Shown: in pieces, positions 33,865 to 45,500 of the stretch
Position numbering within the stretch: the first letter of the stretch is position 1
Layout of the letters: every line of letters starts with the position of its first letter
Assembly (NCBI GenBank): GCA_023091665.1
Contig: JALJCQ010000030.1
Span: 2,048,501-2,112,500 of the forward strand
Origin: Pythium myriotylum
Lineage: Eukaryota > Oomycota > Peronosporomycetes > Pythiales > Pythiaceae
DNA: 64,000 nt
Reading direction: 5' to 3'
Notes under the pieces: model-generated
The model's input: only the letters and a program-made list of their open reading frames with translations
The model's database searches: none
What the model was told of the DNA's origin: nothing
Program-made: the position numbers and the translations under genes

Positions 33865-34963
33865 CTAGAACTTGTCATTGAACAACGACTTCTTTGCCAG
33901 CTGGAGTTCCTGTCCATGAGAGTGCTCGATCGCAAGCTCGTTGGCTGCCTGGGTAATCTTGTCCAATACAGAATCCTCCGACTCTTTGTTCTGCTTCTCA
34001 GGGACATAGTAGTCCCCAATTCTAGTGTTCCGCCCCCGCGGAGCCAAGTGGGATTCATATCCATCGAGCTTGTTAGCAAGCAACTGAATCCGCTCAGAGA
34101 AGCGATCGCGATTCTCAGGCTCTTGCATCGTGTTGGAACTCAGCGTGCGCATCCACAAGAACTCTTCCGACAGGATATTGACAATTTGCGACCCCAACGA
34201 GCTCATAAAGTAATCGACTTCGAGTGTGTAGTACCTTTAATAGGAAGGTTCTCATCAGAAGATTGCGCCATTGTGATCAGCAATACACACGTACCGATTC
34301 CAACAGCTTCCCCATCGTTCAATGCGTGTTGGGTCGTCCGTGACAATCGTGCCATCGGGTGTTTCGTTAAGTGGTGCAGAGTACTCTGGAGGGTAGACCC
34401 GAAATGCCCCCAACTCAGGTCGCTTCTTGGCAAGCGATCGCAAGGGATCGAGGACCACGGCCAGCCATGGATTACCGTTCGGATCTTCTGAACGCTGCCA
34501 CTGGAGTTGAGTGCTCACGTCTGTGGCGGAGAGAAAGCAATGGCTGTGCACTTCAACGTCGAATGGGTGGCTGTGGTACCAACCCATGAAGCGTTCCTTG
34601 CGAGTCTGTTCGACAGCTTCCCCGAGCGAAATCATGTAGTTGATAACCTCCGCGTCATCGGCGAGCACTCTCGTCTCGGCGCCTTCAATGGGCAACGGGA
34701 AGCAGTCGGTGACAATGAGAGTCTGTGCATCTCCCACGTCGTTGTCTGTCCCAGTCGATGGGCGCCCAAGCATGAGTCCCATGATTTCGACGGGCTTACC
34801 ACCGGACTTGATGCCTTTCTCCACTCCCGAGTGAGCGTGGTTCATCATCTTCATGGCGGCCGACGGAGACACGATCACTTTCTTGTAGTACTTGGGGTCC
34901 TGCATCCAGACCTTGTTGTGGCGCACCTCCTTGAGCACCTCCTCGTCGACGCCATAGGCCGCG
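33865..34963 (-). pseudogene. 5'-truncated CSN5, array copy 4
   Basis: Exon parts 34963-34295 and 34234-33865, first in-frame ATG at 34905. It is the copy next to the intact gene, so a transcript that reads through the intact CSN5 would enter it first. Orphan nibrin tails flank it at 33742-33799 and 34964-35021. Confidence 0.85.
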
Positions 34964-35086
34964 CATAGCTGAGGAATTGTTCGCAATGGTTGAGAAGAGG
35001 AAAACGAAGAAACGCTTGTGAGACGCGGTTAGCTCATGGTCTGTATTTAACGCGATAAAAACTTTCGAGCCAGGCACGCCTTCTGA

Positions 35087-36259
35087 CTAGAACTTGTCAT
35101 TGAACAACGACTTCTTTGCCAGCTGGAGTTCCTGTCCATGAGAGTGCTCGATCGCAAGCTCGTTGGCTGCCTGGGTAATCTTGTCCAATACAGAATCCTC
35201 CGACTCTTTGTTCTGCTTCTCAGGGACATAGTAGTCCCCAATTCTAGTGTTCCGCCCCCGCGGAGCCAAGTGGGATTCATATCCATCGAGCTTGTTAGCA
35301 AGCAACTGAATCCGCTCAGAGAAGCGATCGCGATTCTCAGGCTCTTGCATCGTGTTGGAACTCAGCGTGCGCATCCACAAGAACTCTTCCGACAGGATAT
35401 TGACAATTTGCGACCCCAACGAGCTCATAAAGTAATCGACTTCGAGTGTGTAGTACCTTTAATAGGAAGGTTCTCATCAGAAGATTGCGCCATTGTGATC
35501 AGCAATACACACGTACCGATTCCAACAGCTTCCCCATCGTTCAATGCGTGTTGGGTCGTCCGTGACAATCGTGCCATCGGGTGTTTCGTTAAGTGGTGCA
35601 GAGTACTCTGGAGGGTAGACCCGAAATGCCCCCAACTCAGGTCGCTTCTTGGCAAGCGATCGCAAGGGATCGAGGACCACGGCCAGCCATGGATTACCGT
35701 TCGGATCTTCTGAACGCTGCCACTGGAGTTGAGTGCTCACGTCTGTGGCGGAGAGAAAGCAATGGCTGTGCACTTCAACGTCGAATGGGTGGCTGTGGTA
35801 CCAACCCATGAAGCGTTCCTTGCGAGTCTGTTCGACAGCTTCCCCGAGCGAAATCATGTAGTTGATAACCTCCGCGTCATCGGCGAGCACTCTCGTCTCG
35901 GCGCCTTCAATGGGCAACGGGAAGCAGTCGGTGACAATGAGAGTCTGTGCATCTCCCACGTCGTTGTCTGTCCCAGTCGATGGGCGCCCAAGCATGAGTC
36001 CCATGATTTCGACGGGCTTACCACCGGACTTGATGCCTTTCTCCACTCCCGAGTGAGCGTGGTTCATCATCTTCATGGCGGCCGACGGAGACACGATCAC
36101 TTTCTTGTAGTACTTGGGGTCCTGCATCCAGACCTTGTTGTGGCGCACCTCCTTGAGCACCTCCTCGTCGACGCCATAGGCCGCGTCTTCTTGGCTGCTC
36201 GCGGCCTTCTCGGCTGCGGCGGCCGCCGCTTTCTTCGCCGCCGTCCGTGGTGTCTCCAT
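35087..36259 (-). CDS. CSN5: COP9 signalosome subunit 5 (CSN5/JAB1), the intact copy
   Basis: Two exons, 36259-35517 and 35456-35087; 370 aa. The start METPRTAAKKAAAAAAEK is Ala/Lys-rich and unlike other CSN5 N-termini; VDEEVLKEVRHNKVW then enters the MPN domain. The JAMM metal site is present: the Glu in VEIMGLMLG, HSH in GWYHSHP, and the Ser/Asp in LSATDVSTQ. The loop between HSH and the Ser is five residues longer than in human CSN5 (PFDVEVHSHCFLS against PGYGCWLS) and has a second HSH. C-terminal YYTLEVDYF and the helical tail fit CSN5 rather than Rpn11. It removes Nedd8 from cullins within the COP9 signalosome. Only this copy keeps its own 5' region, shared with the divergent gene at 36562. 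Confidence 0.93.
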
Positions 36260-36561
36260 CTCTCAGCTTCTGCGGAAGGGGGATATCGATAGAGCTTTGA
36301 TGTGTTCACCAAGTTCACTTTGCCTGGGTACAGACCCGGCGGGCCGGCCTGCCGCGTCGAGCCCACCAACCCACGTTGAAGTGGTCCACTGTTCCTCCAT
36401 GGGTTTGGAACCCGTCGACCCGTCCACGCAGCTCCCTCGGATCACGAAGTGGACACCCCATGACGAAGACGCGGGCGAGGGGCGGCGCGGCGCCGACGGC
36501 GGCCCCGCTCCGGCCGCGCTCCATCAGTCTCTCATCTCCCTCCGCAGCTGTCGGCGTCGCC
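36260..36561. promoter_or_regulatory. Divergent promoter region of CSN5 and the ASH-type giant gene
   Basis: These 302 bp separate the ATG of intact CSN5 (minus) from the chosen ATG of the giant gene (plus). The right part is GC-rich (GGGCGGCGCGGCGCC) and open in frame upstream of 36562, so the giant protein could start as early as 36376 (MKWSTVPP). The stretch near 36530 (CTCATCTCCCTCCGCAG) is pyrimidine-rich and could mark the transcription start. No TATA box was seen. Confidence 0.45.
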
Positions 36562-39500
36562 ATGCTCAGCAAGAATCTGCGCCAGCGCGTCGAGTTCGGC
36601 GGCGCGAGCGACGTCTTCCGCCTCGGAGAGATCTACCTCAACGACCTGTCGGACATCCGCGTCTTTGAGCTGAGCAACTCCAAGCCCCGCAGACTGCGCG
36701 TGCAACTGAAAGCTGAGCTGCGCAAACCCTTCCACGCGAGCGTGTGCAACTTCCAGCTCGAGAACGAGAACCTGAACATCGTGGAGATCAACACGCCGCT
36801 CAATGAGGCAGCACACCCAGTAGACGAGAACAACCACACCCCGGCTTCCGTAGTTCGTGCGTCGGCCAAGGCCGTGCTCTGCGCCGAGAACGCGTATCTT
36901 GGTGAAGGCTACAATGAGCTATTTAATCAAATCGCAACTGTCCAAGAAGTGCTACTTGAGCCGCACGAGACCAAAAGAATCGTGTTCTCGATTTGCACAA
37001 AGCTGACCAGCACTGGCGTGTACATGCACCAGGCACAGGCCCATGCTGACTCGTCCGAGGAGGAGCGTTCGCACCTAAACGAGACATCGTGTCTCACGCT
37101 CACAGGCCGACTCACAGTGAAAGCGCGTTACGAAGACCTGCCTCTGTCTGCCGCAACAATTCCGCGCATGCCGTCAACACCCCCGCTTCCTCTAAGCGAT
37201 GTTGTTGTTCCAATACAAGGGTATGTATGTCGTTCATTACTGCGCCTCGATGTGAAGGAGCTTCATTTCGATGATTGCATTCCCGGTGGCTCGTTCGTCA
37301 AAGATTTCACCGTGTGGAACCGATCAGAGATTCCGCTTTTGTTTGAGCTCGTTTCCTCTGTGGGCGTTCTGAATGATACACGAGATCTCCTCTCGTTCAC
37401 GGACTACAATTCTGGTTACAAGATCAGCGGGAAGACTGTTCAAGCAGCCGCATATGGACACGTTCGCATTCGAGTCACCTATCGACCATTAGAGGCAAGT
37501 AAAAGTCATGACCCGTGAGGGAGTCTTTGGTCTAACTCGCAAGGGAGCAGGTTGGTGAGCGCTTCTTTGAAGTTCAAGTGCAGAATCTGCATGACTCGAG
37601 AAACACCAAAACACTTAAGATCCATGCTGTGACGAACAAAGAGCACCACAGGTTTGTTTGTGCGATGTGGCGGATAGGATTATGGTATTCAGACGTGATG
37701 CATGGCACAGAGAGGGGCTATCGATCAAGGAACCCAGTGGGTCGTATTTGATGAGTGGCAGCAAACTGGATTTTGGCGACTGCTACTCGGGCATTCCGAC
37801 ATGTAAAACGTTGCTATTGAAGAACACCACTGAGGCATCTCTGCACGTGGAGATGACCAGTGATCGTCCGAAGGAAGTTACATTCGAACTAAAGTTGCTG
37901 CCAAACCGTGCTCGTTCATCGAGAACAGCCCGGGCAGAGGATGTCCTCTCCCCTGCAGATTCGAACGAGGATTCGAGCAGAAAAGGAAGTCTGTCTCCAG
38001 ACGCTGGTTCAAAAGCTGCAGCCACGTTTGCGTCCTTTGACAACGCTGGTAATTATGCAGTGGATAGCGACGACGAGGGTGAGGACAACGAGGTTCGTTG
38101 GATGTGATACTGATTTTGATAAACTGATCGTGTTAACGTGCTATGGTTGACTTAGGGTGAGCTGTACGATGATGATTTGGGGCTGACAGGCAAAAGACTA
38201 TCCTTTGAGGAGAATCCCCTTGGTGATGTCGATGACGGTGATGATGACTTCGAGTTCGATAGAGAACCACGCCCATCCTCCCGAACCCCTCCACTCAGTC
38301 CCAAGCAACGAACTTCGAATCGAACTGGGGAAAGTCGGCGTCGCCTGACTAGGAAGAAGACGAGACGGCATTCTAAGCCGTTGGCCCGGCTTCGCGATGG
38401 TACATATGAGAGCGGGGTTGACAGGTAGGATGCTATTTGGTATCGTTGGAAGATTAGAGCTCACGCAAATATCCCTCTCTTGGCGCAGCGGAAGCATCTG
38501 TTCCTCACCTGAACGCAAATCACGTGGTGAGCTGCGACGCCGTAATTCTGCATCCCTAGAGGATTCCAATGGGTCCAACTTTCTTGTGGAGACGTTGGAC
38601 TTGCCCCCTGGTGTTGAGCGGACAATTCTTGTATGGTACTGTCCATCGACTGCAGATTGGTCACCAGCATACGACGAAGGCGCCGACTTCAAGTCAAGCA
38701 GACTGTCTAAACAAACCTTCCGTGTTTCATTTCGTTGCTTTCAGATTCAGGGCTCGTGGCAGCAAGCTCAATCACGTGTATACGATCGGACTCTCGGAAA
38801 GTCAATTCACATCAGAGCCAGAACCTGCACATCTATTGTGACGGTGACACCGTCAATACTTCACATGGGTGACTGTAACATTGGCGAGCTCAAGAGTAGT
38901 GCATGCGTGCTTACTAACCAGTCAGAGTTACCGACTACGGTGAAACCTCTTGTCACTTCAAAAGTCATTTCCACAGTCCCCAACGACGAAATCGTGCTCG
39001 GCCCAAAGCAATCGCTGGAACTGAAGGTAGAGATTATTCCGCGGAAGATCAACCCTAACTATTCACGTTTGATCTCAATCGTCAACTCGAAGAACAAGTC
39101 AAATATCCCCCAAGTATGTGTTCGATCGAGCAACATGGATGCGCACCACGTCATCTATCATTCTCTTTTCTACAAGCTGGTAACACCGTCCAAGTCGGCA
39201 TTTCTCAACTTTGATCACGTTGCAATCAATTCTATGGGGATCCAAGTATTCGATCTGGAGAATATAACGAGCGCCCCACTTCAGCTGTCGTTACAAACTT
39301 CGGACCCTGGAAGAGTCCGTCTATACGCTCTTCGACAAGCTAGTGACGGGAGTCCCGTGATAACTTCGATACCCTCGAGGACAGCGGCTCATGATGACCT
39401 CTCGAAAGCTACAGCAGAGAAAATCTCCTCACTCCATCCGTCTGCGTCGTCGAACTCCCTGTGCTCTCAGTCGAGTAACTCTAGACTACCTAGCGGGGGC

Positions 39501-42500
39501 ATAAGTACACCTTCAACTTCGTCGGCGCTTCACCAAGGCACAAGTCGCCAAACCGCCCGAGTTATTCGTCGTCGGAGATCGTTCGGATGTGAAGCGGAGC
39601 TAGCTTCCCCAATGAGTACCCTCGTCGGCCTGAAGAAAAATAACGGATCCGCCATCTTGCGCAGTTATTTGTCCAAGAAAGTATCCCTCGCGTCTGCGAC
39701 AGCATCGTCTGGTTGGCTTACCGGGCAGACATCTACGGTTGATGCAGGAAAGGCTCGGGTTGATGGGGATAAGAATGGGACTGGTTCCACAACTCCTCCA
39801 CTCGGTCTGCCTACACAGGAAACAGTCGGTCTCGAGCGGTCTTCGTCTAAGCACCGCGGAAGCTTCTCGACAGGAACAACGTCACCCTCGAGAGGCTCGG
39901 ATCTCGAGTCTGCTTCTACGCAACTCCAGGCTGTACTGGATTTATACGAGGCCTCAAGAAATGAATGCGATCGATATTGCCATTCGTCAGTTCTCGTCGT
40001 TGACAAAGAACTTGAAATTGCTGGTATGATTCGTGAGCGGGTACGTCAATTCCAGAACCTCATTTTGGAGAAGAAGCTAGTCCATCTTGCTGGAATCAAG
40101 GAAAGAAACATCCGAATTCCCCCAAAATCTCGCCAGCGTATTGTTGCAGTTTTCTGCCCGACAGCGGATGTCATGGGTTCGGAAACAGTCAAGTCGCGGG
40201 TTGAGAAACTCAAGATTTTCATCACATTGCCGCCGGGAGGAAACAAAAAGGCTGTCGCCGATACCGCCCGATTTGACGCAACGAAAGCTGCGTGGGCGAC
40301 ATCAAAGCACCCTTTCGACTCCAGACCATCAGTTCGCGAGTTGCTGGTGAAGAGTCGTGTCTGTCGATCTGTCATGAACGTAAACCAGAAGAACATCAAC
40401 TTTGGGCGTATTACAGTGTCCTCGAGAAGTTCGAAGAAACTCATCATTCAAAACATGTCCGCGATCCCTCTGATTTATAACGTCGAAAAGACGGGTTCAA
40501 TCTCGTCTGCATTTTTGGAGATTAAAGAAGGGGAAGTCGGTGTGGTCAAGGGGTTTGGGACAAAAGAAATCTCGTTCGAATTCCAACCGACTCTCGCCGG
40601 TCCCTTCGAGGAAAAGCTGAAGATATCCAATATACAAGATCCAGACAACACAATTTATGTCACTATCAAGGCGAAAATCGTCAAGCGCGAAACATTCAAG
40701 CTGCTTCAGTCGGGTTAGCCATCGTTGTCAACCTGAAAGTGTGATTATTGTCTGACGATGTTTGCGGTGTGCAGGCCAGATGTTGTCTTTTGGAAAAAGC
40801 CTAGTTGGAGAAAAGAGTGAAACCGTGAAGATAGCTGTTCGGAACACAAGTCGGAAAAAACGGGAGTATACCATTCAGGTTGACCCAGCTTTTTCCAATC
40901 CTCACCTCCGACCGACTTTCTTTTTCGCTGTTGACGACGCTCCATCCACAATCATCACCCAGGCGCAAGAGAAGAAGTTGGATGAAGAATTGGAGAAACT
41001 TGAGCATAAACTTCGCATTGCAGTCACGAAGAAGAAGTCTGATAAAATCACGAAGTTGAACTCAAAGATTACCCGCGTGAAAGCGCTTTTGAGCGGTGAG
41101 CAGATTGCTGACGAGGCTAGTGATATCGAGGACGAAGGTACTGCCCAGAGCTTTGAAGGTCTCATGGCCGACGTTTACGACAGCAATAGCGAATCAGAGG
41201 TCTCCGATTCAGAAATGCCATCTCGTTCGCGCACTGCACAACGTCGAAAGCAGCTTAGCACAGAGAAATCCCCAGCTTCCGTAGCAACGAGTCACAGTAC
41301 TCCAAATATGCTCCACTTCACTCTCGAGGCAGAGGCTATTGGTAGAATCGTGGCGTACATAGTGTTTCAACCCGTCCGACTTTCGACGGCCACGGATCTT
41401 GGTGAGCTAAATGAACCAAGCGCTGTGCGTCAAGACTCGACTCTAGATTCAGTTCCTCGAAGCCAAAAATCCCGCAAACGACAACTCCGACGAGAGCTTT
41501 CTCCACTGGCTGGAGTTGGGAAGCTTCTTCTCTTCGAACAACAGAACAAGGATGTCGTTAAAGAGGTACAGTATAACGCAGAGGTATTCTTGCGTACACC
41601 CGCAGGTGAAGCAGCCTATTATCGGTCTGTAGGCAAGACCCCACTTCCTCCTGTCCCCCATGGAGGGGTAACAAAGCGACCAAGTTTGCGCACGATGCCT
41701 GATCTCGAGCACAGTGGTGAGAATCACAACCTGATTAGCACGACACAGGAGCAAGGTAGACCTGACAAGGTCCTTGACATCACCGCTCCAACCAAGGTTC
41801 AAGCCCACCCTGTAGATGCAAAGAGCTGGTCCGGGACGCCGAATGGCCCGCAAAGTGTTGCAACAACCAATCTGAAGGTAGTTCTCGATTCAGAGGATAC
41901 GGGAGAGGCTTCTAATCGACCTACACTTCTCGTGCCAATTGAAGAGTCACCTAAAGACACCATGCGTTGGTGTTTTATCGTTATAGACGACGGCTCCCAA
42001 GCGCACGGCCGGGGATCTATTGTTGAAGTCAGGTGGAGACCAACTGAAGCTTTTCGTGGTTTACTTACACTCGTCGGTAACTATCCCAATGACCATGTTG
42101 GTGACGAAAGCAGCGAAAATGGCGACAATTTCTCTGGGCTGCCTCTTCGAGTCAATGTGCCCCATGGATCAGAGGTCAAGCTTTACTTTCGGTGGACCTA
42201 CGAAGCAGGATCCGGTTTCGGCTCTAGTACAGCAATGGCTTCGTGCATCAGCAGCTCTACCTTGGAGATGGTGTCACGGTCAGCGCAAGTAATTGCAGGG
42301 AGGATAGAATTCTTCGAAGGACCTCGTCTCACTGACTCCCTTGAAGCGAGCCACAGCTTCAACGAGTTTCATTTCGTATCGGCAGTTGATGTTGCCATAG
42401 TGAAGGCAGCAATGAGGTCATTGTACATGGACTCGGACAACGTGGACCTTGGACAACAGCAGCAAAACACCGAAGTAAGAGGTGAGTTCGTTCTGAAGAA

Positions 42501-45500
42501 CCGATCGCGTCACTCTGTCAAGTTTCTCCTCCTCTCCCCTTCGACCAGTCGAGAACACCAAATCCCCAATAGCGCTGATATTGCATTCGATTCATCCACA
42601 GGGACAGTCCAAGGGCATTCGTTCGTGAATGTCCGGTTTACGTTTCGTGGTGGAGTTCCTGGGCAACACACGGAGCAAATCATGATCAAGAACTTAAGTG
42701 ATCGGCTCGACTCCCTTACCGTGAATGTTTGTGTTCGTGTTACCCGTCCTGTATACGTGCGGATTCCTGAACTAGATCCTCATTCCACGGGGTCGCTAAA
42801 TGTGTTGGATCTTGGCTCATGCTATGTCACTCCAGAAATGCAAGATACGAGTGTTGATAGTCCGAATTTAGCACTGAAGTTCAGCAAAGTTCACAAATTG
42901 ACACTCGTCAGTCAAGTCGATGAGGAGCTAATTCTTTGCGCTTCATCAAACCTGAAGACTCAATGCTATGTGTTCGAGGATATTAGGCTGCATCGAGAAG
43001 CAACGCAAGTTTTGTTACCGGGAAAGAGATCCGTTGACTTGTTTGTTGCAGTGCGTCCACGACTGCCTGGCGATGCGTTCAAGACTGGTGCAAGTCGAGA
43101 CTTGGTCGGTGGTATCCGAGTCCAGCTGTTTAGGTCCATCGAATCCGTTACTGTGGTAGAAAACGACGAGAGAGGTCCTGCCACGATGGTTGCCGAGTTC
43201 ACCGTGAAGTTTGTTGGTGTTGCTGGAGCGAGTTTGTCACGAGTCGTGCCATCAACAGTTGAATTTCACTTAGAGTCGCCGTCTTCATCGCGCCATCCAG
43301 TTAAACGTGAAGGACAGATCGATATCGTCAACATCAGCAAGACGCTCCCACTAGAGTACAAGCTATTTCTTGTCAACGACACCGAAGGATATTCCGATAG
43401 TGATCAAACCCTGACAGTCGATCTCCCGTTTACAAGGGGCGCAGTCGGACCTGGAGAAACAGGTCAGCTTCGTTTTGAAGTATCTGCATCGACCATTGGT
43501 CTATTCCGACGACGAATTCTAGTGGAGAATATCCACTACCCAGGCAAAATCAGTTCCGTTGATTTAGTCCTATTCGTTGACAGCAAAGCACTTACCTGCA
43601 GCGTGGGAACCGAGACCGATCTTAACACTGTGCCGTTAGCTAACAGCCTGGCTCAAGTGCCCGCTGTGGATCTCGGCTTCGTTCCAGTGGTCAAAATGGA
43701 GAATGAGCTCGCGGATGTGTGTAATTCGCCATTATATCACCGCCCCATTGGAGTACTAGACCCAGAACAAGCTATTAGCAATCGCCGCTATCGTGTTTTG
43801 GCTGACAGTTGCGGTATGGGGCTGCGTGTGGCTTTACAACATACGATCCACTTCGTTCTGACGAACGCTCAGAAGAAAGGTGACTTGATAGTGCGACCAA
43901 TCAGCAACCTTCCACTCTGTTTCCAGTGGACTAGCACTAGTGCGGAAGGTCCCCCGAACTCGTGGCTAAAAGTTCAGCCGACGGCTTATTCCGCGAGCCT
44001 GGATCAAGTTCGAAAACTCCAGCTTGGTGAAACCAGTTGCGAGCAGGATCCACATTCACCGATTGCAATTTATTATGGCGGAGTCTTCAGAATCCCTGCG
44101 CAGACTTCGAGTCGGCTGTATTTCCGTTTTGCCAATTTCGCCGAGGCTACCTGTTTTCTCTCTGACAGTCTCTCTTCTGGAAGGTCGATTCCACTCAAGG
44201 GCATGATTGCCATTCAGAGTTTTGCAGGCGGCAGTGTGAGCTCTGCAAAGACGCTGCGGATGATGGCTCTTCATGGAAGATATGCCGAGTCAATTATCAG
44301 CGTTCAAGATAATCATATCTCCCTCGGAAAAGTTGGTTATTCGCTTGGGTGGCGATCATCTCGGTTTGACATTGCTGTGAAAAACATATCGGATATGACG
44401 ACTTACTTTGCCGTCACCACTTCGACGGAATCGATTTATGTTAAGGAGGTGATTGGGGGGGCAAAATCTATCACTTTGGATCGTGGAGAAGAAGGATATG
44501 ATGAGCGAGTTCCACCGTTGACGTCGCTCGCGCTGCAGGCGTCAAGTGGTCGAATATGGAAACTTGAGTCGTCAGAATCCTGTGTCTTGGCGATGGAATT
44601 TGTGCAAACTACTTCGGTGAGTTTCCGATCGTGAAAATCAGAACGTTGGTCACAATACTCATGCCATGCTTGTCTTCATAGGATTTAGCTGCAGGGCTGC
44701 ACGATTTTCGGATCAAGATTTTCAACGTGTTGAACCCGCACAACGTTGAGGTGATCCAGGTTTCTGCTCAAATTGTCTCGAGCTACGCGGACGTCACTGT
44801 GGATCCTGAAAGTTCAGGGGGGTTGATAGGCACTGGAAACGATTCCACTGAGATCGCTTTCCTGCCCCCAGTGACAGTTCCACCGAGTTCTGAAACCACT
44901 AGCTCTCTCCACGGACCAAGCTTTTGGTTCTCGATCAAGAATGTTTTTGACGAAGAACTATCGGTTACGATAACAACACGTTGTACACCAGAATTCCGAA
45001 GGTAAGCACGACTTTCTGTTCTCTGTAGGATAACCTGGATGGCTTAGACGGTGTGTCTCTTCTAGCATTGCTGACCTGGCTATATTCTCGCGATCCTCCA
45101 ACACGCCTATGAGCTCTGTCTCAGTGCCTCCGGGTGATTCGGTAGACATTCGAGTAATGTGCCGCGTCCATCCATCGGCTCGAATTACTCCTCGACTCTT
45201 TGAAAATGTTGACCTTCACTACAATGGCGACCTCCTTACGTTTGGATTTATTGATCTGGACATCACTGTCCAAAACATGCAGGATGCGACTCAGCACAAA
45301 GAACTCCTCGTCCGCGGAAAGTTGCTCCCTGGACGAACGTTTTCGGTCTCGTCGTCGAATTTGCATTTTCATGCAGTAGCTACCGATCTCCCGCCTGATA
45401 TGCCTATTGATTCGCTTCCAACGCCAGTTCGGACAAAGGCTACGTCAAATCGAGATTTGACGTCATCTCCCTCAACGTCTGCTGAAGTCGGGAGGAGCAG

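Larger units (their letters stand above)
30073..36182. repeat. Five-copy head-to-tail tandem array, 1,222-bp unit (nibrin tail + CSN5)
   Basis: Units begin at 30073, 31295, 32517, 33739 and 34961, exactly 1,222 bp apart, and end at 36182. Each contains, left to right, the last ~60 bp of nibrin (codons from ...IAEELFAM to the stop), the 65-bp intergenic spacer, and CSN5 read on the minus strand from its stop to about codon 26. The translated frames on both strands are the same in every copy, and I saw no base difference. At each of the four internal junctions CSN5 sequence (GGCCGCG) runs directly into nibrin sequence (GCGCATAG); the three bases GCG are shared. Junction and period are identical each time, so the first duplication was probably by microhomology and later copies by unequal crossing-over or replication slippage. 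An assembly artefact is possible. Confidence 0.97.

Noticed and set aside
30073..36182. CRISPR-like array
   Set aside because: Units are long, contiguous gene copies without short repeats and unique spacers, and the genome is eukaryotic.
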